A stretch of 64,000 nucleotides of DNA from Ottowia thiooxydans DSM 14619 (GCF_000422885.1 NZ_AUGX01000001.1:497238-561237), one strand, 5' to 3'. Shown: positions 1-9,448, counted from the stretch's first letter. Made by a program: numbers and translations. The notes: generated by a model not told the origin, from the sequence alone.

Positions 1-617
1 CAGCGGATTTCATAAATGACTTTTATATGCTCAGCAAATAGTGCTTTAAGTTCGATTGTCCAACGACCACCCAAGGGGGACTTTATCTGCTCGGACCTAG
101 GTTCGACTCTAGTAGCCCCGTCGATGGCTCTTTGTATTGCATTTTCCTTTTGCTCATCCGACCATCCGAGACGCTTACCCTCTTCCGACTTGAAGAACCG
201 CGACAGTACTGTCCTAATGATTTTCGGAATGTCCTTCCTGTCCTTGACGTCCCGGGACAGACTGAAACCAACTTCTCCGCCCTCTGTAACCCATACCTTC
301 GGTGCTTGAGGTACAACCCTTGGCGTAAAGTCCTTGTCCAGTTTTATCTTCAACTGACCGTCCGAGCCATTTAGAGAGTAGGTCTCGGAAAACGGCTGTG
401 GGATGTTTCCAGTCTTTCCTTTGATCTTGTATGCAACGCGGGCGAGCTGAATGTGCTTTTGGTCAACATAGGGCGCATCAACCCAGCGCCCCAACTCGTC
501 GTTGCAAGGCTTACAGAGCACGTACTTTGCAATGTTTCCGCCGACAGCTTCGGGAAAAATGTGTTCTTCGGTCAGCAGTTCAGTGGACTCAAGGCAGAGG
601 ATGCATTGGCCGTACAT
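1..617 (-). CDS. HNH endonuclease domain protein, 3' end beyond window
   Basis: The frame is open from the ATG at 617 to the window edge (about 205 codons), so the C-terminus is missing. The N-terminus carries a zinc-binding HNH_5-like pattern: CxxC at residues 5-8, the EHIFPEAVGG stretch with the candidate catalytic His at 19, and CxxCN at 35-39. The rest is mixed alpha/beta sequence with no other motif I recognise. A GGAG ribosome site lies 10 bases before this ATG, although the frame stays open further upstream. HNH proteins of this class are metal-dependent DNA nucleases found in defence loci and mobile DNA. The RloC-like ATPase and possible PD-(D/E)XK protein nearby suggest a defence-type neighbourhood. 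Whether it is a free-standing nuclease is inference. Confidence 0.8.
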   Translation of the reverse strand, partial: MYGQCILCLESTELLTEEHIFPEAVGGNIAKYVLCKPCNDELGRWVDAPYVDQKHIQLARVAYKIKGKTGNIPQPFSETYSLNGSDGQLKIKLDKDFTPRVVPQAPKVWVTEGGEVGFSLSRDVKDRKDIPKIIRTVLSRFFKSEEGKRLGWSDEQKENAIQRAIDGATRVEPRSEQIKSPLGGRWTIELKALFAEHIKVIYEIR

Positions 618-883
618 ATCTCGGGAGCTCCAGAATGATGGTTTATTAACTAATGTGTTCTGCAGAATCGGCGGGATAAACCGGATACTCAGTGAACTCG
701 GCCTTCATTTCCTTGCTCACCTCGCCACCGCCCCAGCGCAATCGAACAAATCACCATCTTGAGCTCTAAAGCTGGTCCTGAAATGCGTCGGGGTAAACAG
801 CTTGCGCAAGGCTCAACAGCGCATCTGGAGGGCAACTTGGCTCCCAGAAGAAAGATAATCCTCGAAACCAAAGGACGTCGCTC

Positions 884-1618
884 TCATTCAGCAATTGGCG
901 TTGGCGCCCATGCCGATCCAACGCCAAACGTAGCCTCACATTTGGGGCATTTTTCAGAGTGCAATGCGATCACGGCATCGCAATTCGGGCAGATTCCTTT
1001 TGGTGCACGTTCAAATTCATCACGTGCCCCAGCATCTCTGAGCGCGTTTATGCGGCGAGATTCATCAGCGATAGTGCTCCATGTGGGGTCGGATACTAGG
1101 CGGCTTTTGCCGTCATCAAATTGCTGCTGCGTGATGCCTCCACGGGAATGTTCCGCCTCCAGCAGGCGGAGTCGTGAAGGCTGCCACGATGGCTCCAAGG
1201 ACCGCAATTTCACAAATACGTCAGACAGTGCAATCCGTAACGCGGATGGCTCCAGATCGCCGTAATGCAAGTGCAGTTCTCCAAAGTTCGTAATCAGAGA
1301 AATGAACGTATGGATCTTGGTTCGGCTTGTCAGCGCGTTGAGTACGCCCGCTATAGCCATGCCCTCTAGCGCGCTCGCAACACCAAAGCCGCCACCAACA
1401 AAGCTGCCGCCTGTTGTGACGGAGCCAGGCCCCGCAATGTTCAATTCGGCAATTTCTACTAGCGAGATGCTTACGAGATAGGCCGACCCATGAACGGTCA
1501 GGCCGTTTTTCCCTAACAAGACGCCTACCGTCTCCCCTGAAGCGAACGGAAAGCCGCTTCCCCCCAAAATAATGCATTCCCGCAGACGTAGAACGCCTGC
1601 ATCAGCTTGGAACTTCAT
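884..1618 (-). CDS. SHOCT-like and zinc-ribbon protein of unknown function
   Basis: About 244 residues. I chose the ATG at 1618 because GGAGG stands 5 bases before it; an in-frame ATG at 1630 has a poorer site. The N-terminal half is rich in Gly and hydrophobic residues and includes a stretch around residues 60-90 (GGSFVGGGFGVASALEG) that may pack on a membrane or form beta structure. Around residue 155-185 there is a short SHOCT-like helical hairpin (leucines, then GGITQQQFDDGK). The C-terminus has a CPNC...CPKC zinc ribbon. SHOCT domains are usually small oligomerisation modules. No enzymatic motif is visible. It lies downstream of the HNH gene on the same strand, 266 bases away, so co-transcription is uncertain. 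Confidence 0.75.
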   Translation of the reverse strand: MKFQADAGVLRLRECIILGGSGFPFASGETVGVLLGKNGLTVHGSAYLVSISLVEIAELNIAGPGSVTTGGSFVGGGFGVASALEGMAIAGVLNALTSRTKIHTFISLITNFGELHLHYGDLEPSALRIALSDVFVKLRSLEPSWQPSRLRLLEAEHSRGGITQQQFDDGKSRLVSDPTWSTIADESRRINALRDAGARDEFERAPKGICPNCDAVIALHSEKCPKCEATFGVGSAWAPTPIAE

Positions 1619-1850
1619 ATGTGCCTCCATTGCCTCTAATTATCGTTCGCACTTTCGAACAGGGCATTTTTTATGAACGAGTCTGTGGCACTTCCAGCCG
1701 AGTTCAGTTCTGAAAAATGAATTGAGATGCAACTTCCTGAGTAACGTTGATTTGCTTAGCTAAAGAAGCCGACCAAAACGATGCCATAAATTCCGCATTG
1801 GTCCTTCATCCTGAATTCCTCTTGATCGATTTTTATTGCTTACTTGTAAC

Positions 1851-2156
1851 TCACACAAACTCAGGCCGTCGCGAGCGTGTCTCTAAGTACGCACAACCGG
1901 GGCGATGGCACGCGGCCAAGCCTCGCTGCAACAGCTCAGCTGCAGTCTCGACATAGGCGCGACACAGTCCGCAAAGGAATTTTTTCGGACTGGGCGCGCG
2001 ATAGTAGGTCCGCATGCGAACACCGTCCGGCTCTTCTTCACGCATATCAATACGGCTGCGGTCTCGGATAAAGAAACGCCCCAATAACCACAGTACCAAT
2101 GCAACTGCCATGGTGTACACCAGCCCACGGAACATATCCCCACGGTTAACCACCAT
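1851..2156 (-). CDS. Small single-span membrane protein, unknown function
   Basis: About 101 residues. The ATG at 2156 follows a GAGG site with 8-base spacing; the frame continues upstream to 2222 without a better start. Residues 9-27 form one hydrophobic segment (GLVYTMAVALVLWLLGRFF) followed by basic residues, so the charged C-terminal domain should be cytoplasmic. That domain contains two cysteine clusters (CGLCRAY and CHRPGCAY), which could bind a metal. I do not recognise a family. The spacing of the cysteines and the clean start support a real gene, but it is short and has no known neighbour partner. Confidence 0.55.
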   Translation of the reverse strand: MVVNRGDMFRGLVYTMAVALVLWLLGRFFIRDRSRIDMREEEPDGVRMRTYYRAPSPKKFLCGLCRAYVETAAELLQRGLAACHRPGCAYLETRSRRPEFV

Positions 2157-2496
2157 GGTCGTCGCCTCGGGTGCGCTTTTTGACGCCCTTGCACAAGACG
2201 ACACGGCAAGCTTCTGTGCCATGCGGTACGGGCGGTGCGTGGTGCGCGGGATCCTGGAGAAATGACGAATATTTAGGACCCTGCGGCGTTGAAGCAGATT
2301 CAGAGATTCGTTGTGTGACTTGCTAGGGCAGCTTTAGGCTGGTAACGGCCTTTCAAGAGCTCAGCGCCGAACAACTACTGTCACCGTATAGCAGTCGTCG
2401 GACAATTGAAACTCATTTGGCCTAAAAGTTGGCCCGCAACGATAAAACAAACAGCATCCAGAAGTCCGGCAGGCGGTCCCTGCAACAAACCTTCCA

Positions 2497-4902
2497 TCAC
2501 GCTGAAAGGGGGTCTCCTGCGTTGATGCTACGCAGGAAGTGTTGGTACTGGTCGGGGTCTTTTGCCTTCATCGCTCCCAGCACAAACTTCGCGGTTCGAG
2601 CAATTTCAGCGCAATCGATTGGCACCATTCCTCGGTCTACATACTCTTCCAGGTGGGAGTGCTCGTTAGTCAATCTGCTCAGGAAGGCAACCGCGCCGAC
2701 GTCATCTCCAAAGAAAAGCTGCAACCGTTTATCGTTGTTCACGGTTCCGCTGGGGTATTTGAAGAACAGGAATGCTTCCAAGAATTTTCTGAGGTTGTTA
2801 CCGAAGCTATAAAAACTGTGATAACTCGCGGCAGAGTTGGCATCGTCCGTGCAAGTATGAATCTCAGCGAAGAGATAGTTGAGTTCGGTGATGTAGGACT
2901 TGAGGTATTTGGGCATGAGCGAGATGGAGCTCGACGCCGCTTTGCGGCTGACGAGGAATCGTTCCACCTGCTCGGGCGCCGTCAGCCGTTTGAGGTACTT
3001 CAGGAAGTCAAGGTTGTGCGTGGAAATGAAGAGCTGCTCGTATCGGTAGACGGGTTTTCCCACGGCATCCTTGAGTTCAGTCCCATCGCTGCTGACAAGC
3101 CGCTTTGCAATGAAGGACTCAATCAGGGTGAAGATGAAGAAGATGTGATTGCTATCAAGGCTCGAAATAGGGTCGTCAATGTAGATGATGGGCTTCGTCC
3201 CATGGGTCTGAACGTCATCCAATCGCGCCAAGTAATAGCAAAAGGCGACGAGGCTGCACTCACCCTCGCTCAGATTGAACGCCTCCTGTTCGCCCCGCAT
3301 GATGCGAAACCGATAGGTTGCCTTACCTTCTTCCTCTTCAGCCTTAAGGCGCAGGCTTGTCCCACCCAGTGAGTGGCCTAGGTAACGGTTGACGCGCTCG
3401 GCGCCGCGCTTCTCGTCTCGAAGCTGCGCTTGCAGCGACTCCAATGCGGCGCGCAGTTTCTTGCCCTCGGCTTCCAACTCCTCGAGCTCCTTTGTAAGCG
3501 CTTCGAGCTTCTGCCGGTCTTGTTCGATGTCCGCCTTGACCTCATCCAGTCCGCTGTCAGCCACAAACGCGGCCACCTCGCTCAGACGCAATTCATCTCT
3601 CAATTGCTTCTGGGATGCGCCGATTCGAGCGGTGTGCTCATTGCTCTGACGAATGAGCTCGTTTCCCTTATCTAAAGCAGCGCCGATGCCCGAATCGGAG
3701 TCAGGAACGACTTCGGTGAGTTCGTGAGCAGAAAAAATGTTATTCGAGCGCTCACGTGCTACCTTGGATAACTCGTCAAGTGCTCGCTCGTACCCTGCCT
3801 TTGCAGCGCCGAGCTTCTCCACAACATAGTCACGCTTTGCGTGGAAGGATGAATAGAACCGATCTCGTTCAGGCAGACCCAAGGCCTGGATCCGAGCGCG
3901 CTCGGACTCGCAATCCTGCAGGAAACGTTGGATTTTGGCCTGCAGCTTTTCTGATTCCTCGTTAAAGTGGTTGTTCAACGTCTCTGTCAGGTCAGCGGGT
4001 AAAGGCTGCCGACAGAATGCACAGCAGTCACGGTTCACATGCAGCGGCCGGCCGTCTCTGACCCAGTTCGCTAGGACGGCAGAGTTCAGGAGGTCTTGAA
4101 GCGGCGCGCTGGGCTGAATCTTCTCGCCTGCAATTGCCACTACGCGCTTGTTCAATGCCGCGATGCTTGATGCGAATGCAGCAAGTGGGCTAATGTCATT
4201 AAGTGGCTTCTCCGTGAGCAGACCGATTTTCTCGACTCGCACTGCCTCATCCAGCGCCGCGATCTGGTGAGACTGGACGTGCGCGATATCTGCATTCAGG
4301 TTGCGGACGTCGTAATAGGGATTGCGGTACAGCGCGTTGTGCTTGATGCCCCCGGGTTTACCGTTAGCCTTGTCGACCAATTTCTTGTTCAAGGCCTCGG
4401 TCTTTCGGGTAACGATGGTTTGAGCATTGCTCTCTTCGGTCTGCTTTTTGAAAAAAGCCGCTCGCAGGCCGGTGTCCGACTCCTTGCTTCCCAGTTGGGT
4501 CTTCACCTTCTCAATCTCTTGCTCGACCTCATTATTCTGGGCACCAAGTACTGCGAACGGCTGGATGTGGCCATGGTCGTCGCGAAGGAAGGTGAGGTTT
4601 GCCTCGACGAAATCCTTGTTATAGACGCGAATAGGCGCTCCTTGCACATTCAACTGTGATTGCGTCCATTGCCCGTTGGCCGTCTTGATTTGGAACGAAG
4701 GGTTATCGTACCGGGCGGGTGTCTGGCCGACTTCGAACGAACGGAAGATGCGGGAGAGCGTTGTCTTTCCCGAATAGTTGCGTCCGTAAAGAATATTGAG
4801 TTTCTTGAACCTCCCAACAGCCCCGTGCGGCTCACGGACATCGGTGTCCCATCGAAAACCGTCAAACGACCCGAAGTTCGCAATATCCAGCTTTTCAATC
4901 AT
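2497..4902 (-). CDS. AAA_13 family ATPase, PrrC/RloC-like candidate anticodon nuclease
   Basis: 801 residues. An ABC/SMC-type ATPase head is split around an insert. Visible motifs are Walker A GRNYSGKTT at 40-48, the LSEGE signature at 544-548, Walker B IIYIDD at 572-577 with SSLD after it, and a STHN switch histidine at 629. Residues 294-297 (CAFC) form a CxxC in the insert, which is flanked by long charged coiled-coil stretches (about 310-400 and 420-505). The last 100 residues contain R705-x3-E709 and, 37 residues on, NEHSH at 746-750. This resembles the Arg-Glu-His catalytic triad described for PrrC and RloC tRNA-cutting nucleases. The ATPase family call is strong; tRNase activity is inferred from that motif. 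No restriction-modification genes are visible beside it, which fits RloC-like, stand-alone use. Confidence 0.85.
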   Translation of the reverse strand: MIEKLDIANFGSFDGFRWDTDVREPHGAVGRFKKLNILYGRNYSGKTTLSRIFRSFEVGQTPARYDNPSFQIKTANGQWTQSQLNVQGAPIRVYNKDFVEANLTFLRDDHGHIQPFAVLGAQNNEVEQEIEKVKTQLGSKESDTGLRAAFFKKQTEESNAQTIVTRKTEALNKKLVDKANGKPGGIKHNALYRNPYYDVRNLNADIAHVQSHQIAALDEAVRVEKIGLLTEKPLNDISPLAAFASSIAALNKRVVAIAGEKIQPSAPLQDLLNSAVLANWVRDGRPLHVNRDCCAFCRQPLPADLTETLNNHFNEESEKLQAKIQRFLQDCESERARIQALGLPERDRFYSSFHAKRDYVVEKLGAAKAGYERALDELSKVARERSNNIFSAHELTEVVPDSDSGIGAALDKGNELIRQSNEHTARIGASQKQLRDELRLSEVAAFVADSGLDEVKADIEQDRQKLEALTKELEELEAEGKKLRAALESLQAQLRDEKRGAERVNRYLGHSLGGTSLRLKAEEEEGKATYRFRIMRGEQEAFNLSEGECSLVAFCYYLARLDDVQTHGTKPIIYIDDPISSLDSNHIFFIFTLIESFIAKRLVSSDGTELKDAVGKPVYRYEQLFISTHNLDFLKYLKRLTAPEQVERFLVSRKAASSSISLMPKYLKSYITELNYLFAEIHTCTDDANSAASYHSFYSFGNNLRKFLEAFLFFKYPSGTVNNDKRLQLFFGDDVGAVAFLSRLTNEHSHLEEYVDRGMVPIDCAEIARTAKFVLGAMKAKDPDQYQHFLRSINAGDPLSA

Positions 4903-5143
4903 CGCAGCGCCTCATTTGTCACAATTGGCAACATTCTGACTCAACGACCTGTAGGGCTCAAGACCGTAGGCCACTGGGATTTTTGCCAATTAGTTAGCTG
5001 TAACGCCCGAACGGCCTGTATCGAGCCTGGCATTTAAACCAAAGCCTCTCCACATTCATTCACCTATAGTGACGCTAAAAGCGTTTCATAGTGCCACTGG
5101 GTTCGCCGAGTCGCACAGATGCTTGCCCAACACTGATACCTAA

Positions 5144-5764
5144 ATGGAAAATCGCCTTGAAAAAGCTTTTCGAAAAGCTGCGCATGCTGCAGACCGAGCT
5201 GTGAGCGCCGCCATGGAGAAGTACGCCAATGGTCATGTGACGGATGAAGACGACATCACTGGCGTTTTGATAGGCCGGTTGGACGCGGCTTTTGATAAGG
5301 ATATTGGTGGTATCAACTGGTCTTCGTCCGTTCTGAGGCACCGCCAAGGGGTAGCGGCACAGGAGAAAACGGCTGGTGCGGACATGCTGGTTCATGTGTC
5401 GATCGCGACGCCACAACTCACCTACTCCAAGGGAGTCCTGATTCAATCAAAGAGAATAGATGAAGGCGTAGCAATGACACTAGGCAGTCACAAAGAGCTG
5501 CTTAGTCAGTGCGACAAGATGCTAGACATCACTCCTGACTCGTTCGTCTTCAATTACACGAAGTCAGGAATGCGCTGTGCTTCGGCAAATAGGATTGCTG
5601 GCGCAAGCAGTCGTGTTTTGAATGACTCGTGCAACCTGACCTCATATCGTTTTTTCCTGGAGTTTTTTAGATGCACCACTGGAGATCGTCGCATCACTTC
5701 AGCCAAGTTTGACGATCTGCAGATACCTCGAGGCATCGCCATCGAAGGCACCTCAGAGCAGTAA
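5144..5764 (+). CDS. Hypothetical protein with possible PD-(D/E)XK-like core
   Basis: 206 residues, divergent from the RloC-like ATPase across a 240-base gap. The N-terminus (1-35) is a charged, Ala-rich helix. The middle has GAD at 78-80 followed by a beta-strand pair and LIQSK at 99-103. The order Asp, about 20 residues, then QxK on a hydrophobic strand is typical of degenerate restriction-endonuclease-like folds in which Gln replaces the usual Glu. The C-terminal half has no motif I recognise. The assignment is structural inference only. The position beside an HNH protein and an AAA_13 ATPase supports a nuclease or defence role. Confidence 0.6.
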   Translation: MENRLEKAFRKAAHAADRAVSAAMEKYANGHVTDEDDITGVLIGRLDAAFDKDIGGINWSSSVLRHRQGVAAQEKTAGADMLVHVSIATPQLTYSKGVLIQSKRIDEGVAMTLGSHKELLSQCDKMLDITPDSFVFNYTKSGMRCASANRIAGASSRVLNDSCNLTSYRFFLEFFRCTTGDRRITSAKFDDLQIPRGIAIEGTSEQ

Positions 5765-6287
5765 TTTGTGGCGAAAGGTGAATCGCCCCGGCTTTTCTAG
5801 ACGTCTTTGAGCCGTTGGTGAACTCCCGCCAGTCAGCACTATACGTGCGTTAGGCAGCAGCCGCTGCAAAGCCGATTTAGCCACTTAAGGACAGCTTCCG
5901 CTGAGAGCGGTCATCGCGTTTCCGAATTCCAATGTCGGCTCACGCTGCGAAGCAGCCATTGCAAGCGGCCGACAGCTGGAGCGCAGTGCGAACCGATTGG
6001 CACGGCGAATACGCCAGTGTGTCGCCGGCGGTCAATTCGACGCACGCACGATCTACGACCTCCCCTCGAGGAGGCGACGCAGTGCCGCTACACGAACAGG
6101 TGTTCGAGCTGCGGCTTCTTTGACCGTCCACAGCGCGAACCAGGTCACCCGATTGAAGCACGGCGACCAATACTTGCTCACATCAGCATACTGATTGAAC
6201 AATTGTGCTTGACCTACTTGGTTGTTCAAGGGGGCGCTAATATGCCAAACACGCCGCCACCCATCGAACATAAACGATAGGCCTTCC
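5765..6287. other. Intergenic stretch without a supported gene
   Basis: About 520 bases. Short frames exist on both strands, but none has a convincing ribosome site or recognisable product, and the stretch from 5930 to 6130 is open in several frames at once, as high-GC DNA often is. It may be decayed sequence. Confidence 0.5.
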
Positions 6288-6578
6288 ATGCCCTACGGTC
6301 GAAAGATAGTGTTGCACTGCCCATGCGGCTACAAAACGGAACTCGATGAAATCGTTGAGCAGTTCATACGCGACGGGGTGGTATTTGTTGGTGTCGTGGG
6401 CCATGATTGCTCGCGCGTGGAAGACATAATCCATGAACTCTTGGTCGGAGACGGTTTCGATGAAACGAGGTTCATCCTCACCTCGTTCCACGAAGGGGAG
6501 TCGCTTGATGAAGCCATTGAGTTTGCCGAGTCTCTGATGGACGAATATGCTGGCAAAGTTCAAGTAGTCCAGCTTTAA
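6288..6578 (+). CDS. Small cytoplasmic protein, resembles DUF7684
   Basis: 96 residues from the ATG at 6288; the frame is open upstream to 6222, but that extension is Arg-rich and unlike the rest. The sequence begins with basic residues and a CPCGY stretch, then alternates hydrophobic strands and acidic helices (VFVGVVGHDC, then an HELLVGDG turn, RFILTSFHEGESLDEAIEFAES). That pattern matches what I remember of the DUF7684 family, a small alpha/beta domain of unknown function. No catalytic residues stand out. It is alone on its strand between two gene-poor stretches. Confidence 0.6.
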   Translation: MPYGRKIVLHCPCGYKTELDEIVEQFIRDGVVFVGVVGHDCSRVEDIIHELLVGDGFDETRFILTSFHEGESLDEAIEFAESLMDEYAGKVQVVQL

Positions 6579-6861
6579 CCATACCCTGCACCGCACTAAC
6601 AACCCTCAAACGAGTTCATTGGCGATCACCACGGCAGTTGGTCGGGCAAACGGACGGCATTCGGAGTTTATTCGTCTCAACACATCAGGTTAGCCGAAGA
6701 CGCTCGCAGTTCTTCTCTGACAGATCAAAGCAAAACAGCGTACCCGATTGCTGTCGAGTGCGCCGTCCGGGGAAAGGTGCACCCGCCCTCCCCCTCAGGC
6801 CCGCTTGGCTCGCCGGCTCCCATCACCCCAACCGGTTCTTCTTCCCGCACACCCATGCGGC

Positions 6862-7872
6862 TCACTCAATCTGAATGTTCGCGTCCCGAATTACTTTTGC
6901 CCACCGTCCTGTCTCAGAACGGATCAGGCTCGCAAACGCTGCAGGGCTACCCGGTCTGGGAGTTGCGCCTTCACGCGCTAGGAGTTCGCGCATATCGGCC
7001 TGAGCCAACAGGTCGTTCATCTCCGAGTTCAACCGTTTGACCACCTCTGGCGGCATGCGTGCTGGGCCGAGCAAGCCCCACCAGATCTCGCATTGCAGAC
7101 CAGGCAATCCGGCCTCGGCAGCCGTTGGAAGATCAGGCGCGAGCGGGGAACGCTCAGCACTTGTTACCGCCAGCCCACGCATCTTTCCGGCCTTCATCTG
7201 CGGCGCTGCCACAGAGAGACTTGGCATGTGCATCTGCACGATCCCGCCTATCAGGTCGTTAAAAGCCGGCCCAGCACCACGGTAGGGAACATGCGTGAGC
7301 TTCACGTTGGCGCTGGAGGCCAGCAGTTCGGCGCCCAGATGATTCATGGCGCCAACGCCCACTGAAGCAAAGTTGATAGACATCGGCTTGGCTTTAGCCA
7401 ATGCGATGAATTCCTGTAGCGTTTTCACAGGCAAATTGTTTGGCACGACCACCACCAGGGCACCCGCACCAATCTGCCCTATCGGGACAAGATCTTTCTC
7501 TAGGTCATACGGCAACTTTTTTCCGCTGGCCTCATTCGTGGATATCGAGGTGGAGGCCAGAACCAGCGTGTACCCATCAGGCGCAGACTTGGCGACAAAA
7601 TCCGTACCGATCGTACCCCCAGCACCACCCTTGTTCTCCACGACCACAGGTTGCCCCAAGCGGGGACCTAACTTTGTGGCCAACGCACGGGCGACCAAAT
7701 CATTGCCGCCACCAGGTGGGAATGGAACGATCAACTTTATAGGGCGGTTGGGCCACGCGGCCTGGGCGCTGGCGCCCATTGGCATCACAGTGCACGCTGC
7801 GGCGGCAGCCAGCAAAGTTCGGCGCTTCACAGAGCGGGCCTCAGACCAGTTCTTGCTATGTAGGTTGTTCAT
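6862..7872 (-). CDS. Bug/TctC-family periplasmic solute-binding receptor
   Basis: 336 residues. The N-terminus is an export signal (basic KRRTLL, then an Ala-rich core ending near ASAQA at 35-37). Diagnostic Bug motifs follow: WPNRPIKLIVPFPPGGGND, the NKGGAGGTIGTDFVAKS block and PDGYTL. Bug receptors bind small carboxylates such as citrate, glutarate, nicotinate or aromatic acids, either for tripartite TctABC-type transport or for signalling. No TctA or TctB genes lie nearby, which is usual for this expanded family in Burkholderiales. A metallo-beta-lactamase-fold gene lies upstream on the same strand, and the pair may be co-transcribed. The ligand cannot be read from sequence. Confidence 0.93.
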   Translation of the reverse strand: MNNLHSKNWSEARSVKRRTLLAAAAACTVMPMGASAQAAWPNRPIKLIVPFPPGGGNDLVARALATKLGPRLGQPVVVENKGGAGGTIGTDFVAKSAPDGYTLVLASTSISTNEASGKKLPYDLEKDLVPIGQIGAGALVVVVPNNLPVKTLQEFIALAKAKPMSINFASVGVGAMNHLGAELLASSANVKLTHVPYRGAGPAFNDLIGGIVQMHMPSLSVAAPQMKAGKMRGLAVTSAERSPLAPDLPTAAEAGLPGLQCEIWWGLLGPARMPPEVVKRLNSEMNDLLAQADMRELLAREGATPRPGSPAAFASLIRSETGRWAKVIRDANIQIE

Positions 7873-8048
7873 GTCAATGTCAGGTTATGAATGAGAGCTA
7901 GGCACGGCGGCGCCGGGTCACATCGCCCAGGCGAAGATGATTTATTTCAGCGGTAGGGACCCGTGTGTTCCGGGCCAGGAAGGTCAACGGCTTCCCGTAG
8001 TTAACTAAGGCGGTTGGCAGCGTATGCGCGCATGCGGGTCCTTCTCTT

Positions 8049-8693
8049 TCAACCGGAGTAATCCATCCGGTAACCATCACCCCAGCGCCGAACCCGGCCT
8101 GCTGAGGGTGGCGGAAAATGCGCTGTACAGCAGAGCGTGGGGGTGTCGCAATAGCGCTCAAAGAAACTCCGCCGGGTTTCGCGAGCAAGCTTGGGATCTT
8201 TGTCGCGTGCGAAGTTCAGCTCGGGGTAACGCATCTGCAGCGGGACATGAATCAGATCTCCCGTCACGACGAGTTCATCCCGGCCGCGGCCAAAGCAGAA
8301 CGCCACATGGCCTGGTGTATGCCCAGGCGTAGGCAACAGGCGCACATGGTCTCCCAGGCCATAGCTGTCTTCCACCAATTCAGCCATACCTTTTCTGACG
8401 ATGGGTAGAACACTGTCGCGATAGGCCGCGAGCGGTTCCTTGGCGTCTGCTGTCTGGGCCCATTCCAACTCTTGCTTGCTGAAAACGTACCGCGCGTTGG
8501 GAAAGGTGGGAACCCATTCACCATTCACTAACTGAGTGTTCCAGCCCACGTGATCACTGTGCAGATGGGTGCACATGACGTAGTGAATGTCGGCGGGAGT
8601 CAGCCCCAGGCAACGGAATAGCTTTTCCTGAGCAGTTTGCAAGCAGCCGGCTACGGCGCCCAGGCAGTAGGAAAAGGGCTGCTCCTGCAGCAC
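8049..8693 (-). CDS. Metallo-beta-lactamase-fold hydrolase, probably 5'-truncated
   Basis: 214 residues from a GTG at 8693. The metal ligands are present: THLHSDH near residue 42-48, the GHTPGH histidine, the TGD aspartate and the final CTAHFP histidine. The closest family I recall is the 300-residue group related to quorum-quenching lactonases. Those proteins have about 70 more N-terminal residues, with the first beta strands and a valine-aspartate-thread, which are absent here. No ribosome site precedes the GTG. The gene is therefore either a truncated remnant or has lost its start to rearrangement; the active-site residues that remain are intact. It lies 176 bases before the Bug receptor gene on the same strand. 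Confidence 0.6.
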   Translation of the reverse strand: MLQEQPFSYCLGAVAGCLQTAQEKLFRCLGLTPADIHYVMCTHLHSDHVGWNTQLVNGEWVPTFPNARYVFSKQELEWAQTADAKEPLAAYRDSVLPIVRKGMAELVEDSYGLGDHVRLLPTPGHTPGHVAFCFGRGRDELVVTGDLIHVPLQMRYPELNFARDKDPKLARETRRSFFERYCDTPTLCCTAHFPPPSAGRVRRWGDGYRMDYSG

Positions 8694-8835
8694 CAGTTGC
8701 GCGATCCAGCGACCGCTTGGCGCCCCTCAGGGTGTATTTGCATGCTGATAGCTGAACAGCTAACAGAAGCGGCTAAGGCTGGTGGCGCCCTTCATAATCA
8801 AGACCTCCCGTTTTTCGAGATGCTGATCTTTCATC

Positions 8836-9318
8836 ATGGATAAATTCTTGCTGCAGCAGCAGGTGCTGGAGCGGCTTGCCGAAGACTTGCTGCAAGCCGA
8901 ACAAGCAGTGAAGACGGCCCATGAAACGGCGACTCACGAAGAAAACATCGCCGAAAACAAATACGACACATTGGGACTCGAGGCCGCCTACCTGGCCACC
9001 GGCCAAGCCCGGCGCGCCGAAGGTATCCGGCAGGCAATGGCCAATTGGCGCCAATTCCGGTCGCACCCCTACGACGCCAGCAAAGGTATACAGCTCGGCG
9101 CGCTAGTCTGCCTGGTCGATTCCTGCGCCAAGCAGCAACATCTCTTTCTCGGGCCGGATGGAGGCAGCATGAAGTTGGTCAGCGGCGCTCAACTCGTTCA
9201 GGTCATCAGCAGCGAAGCCCCTTTGAGCAAGGCCATGCTGGGTAAGTGCGAGGGTGATGAGGTGTGGATACAGGTCGCTGCAATCCGACAGCAGTTTGAG
9301 GTGCTGCGGGTTTATTAA
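8836..9318 (+). CDS. GreA/GreB-family transcription elongation factor-like protein
   Basis: 160 residues. Residues 1-70 form a charged helical pair (MDKFLLQQQVLERLAEDL, then a second helix ending near ANWRQF), like the N-terminal coiled coil of Gre factors that enters the RNA polymerase secondary channel. Residues 80-160 look like the FKBP-like C-terminal domain (QLGALVCLVD, SAPLSKAMLGKCEGDEVWIQ). The SPLGKALLGKxxGD-type segment is typical of GreA/GreB. Many Burkholderiales and Pseudomonas genomes carry such extra Gre paralogues, with unproven function. The gene stands alone on the plus strand and has only a weak ribosome site. Confidence 0.8.
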   Translation: MDKFLLQQQVLERLAEDLLQAEQAVKTAHETATHEENIAENKYDTLGLEAAYLATGQARRAEGIRQAMANWRQFRSHPYDASKGIQLGALVCLVDSCAKQQHLFLGPDGGSMKLVSGAQLVQVISSEAPLSKAMLGKCEGDEVWIQVAAIRQQFEVLRVY

Positions 9319-9448
9319 TCCGCAAGCAAGCCCACGCCGCATTGGCCGAGATCAGCAGACGTGCCTGGAGGCTAGGACCGGACTTTCAATGTCATACGGC
9401 ATTACATTTCATTCAGCTTGGGGTAGGTAAACCTCGTTCCAGAGCTTC

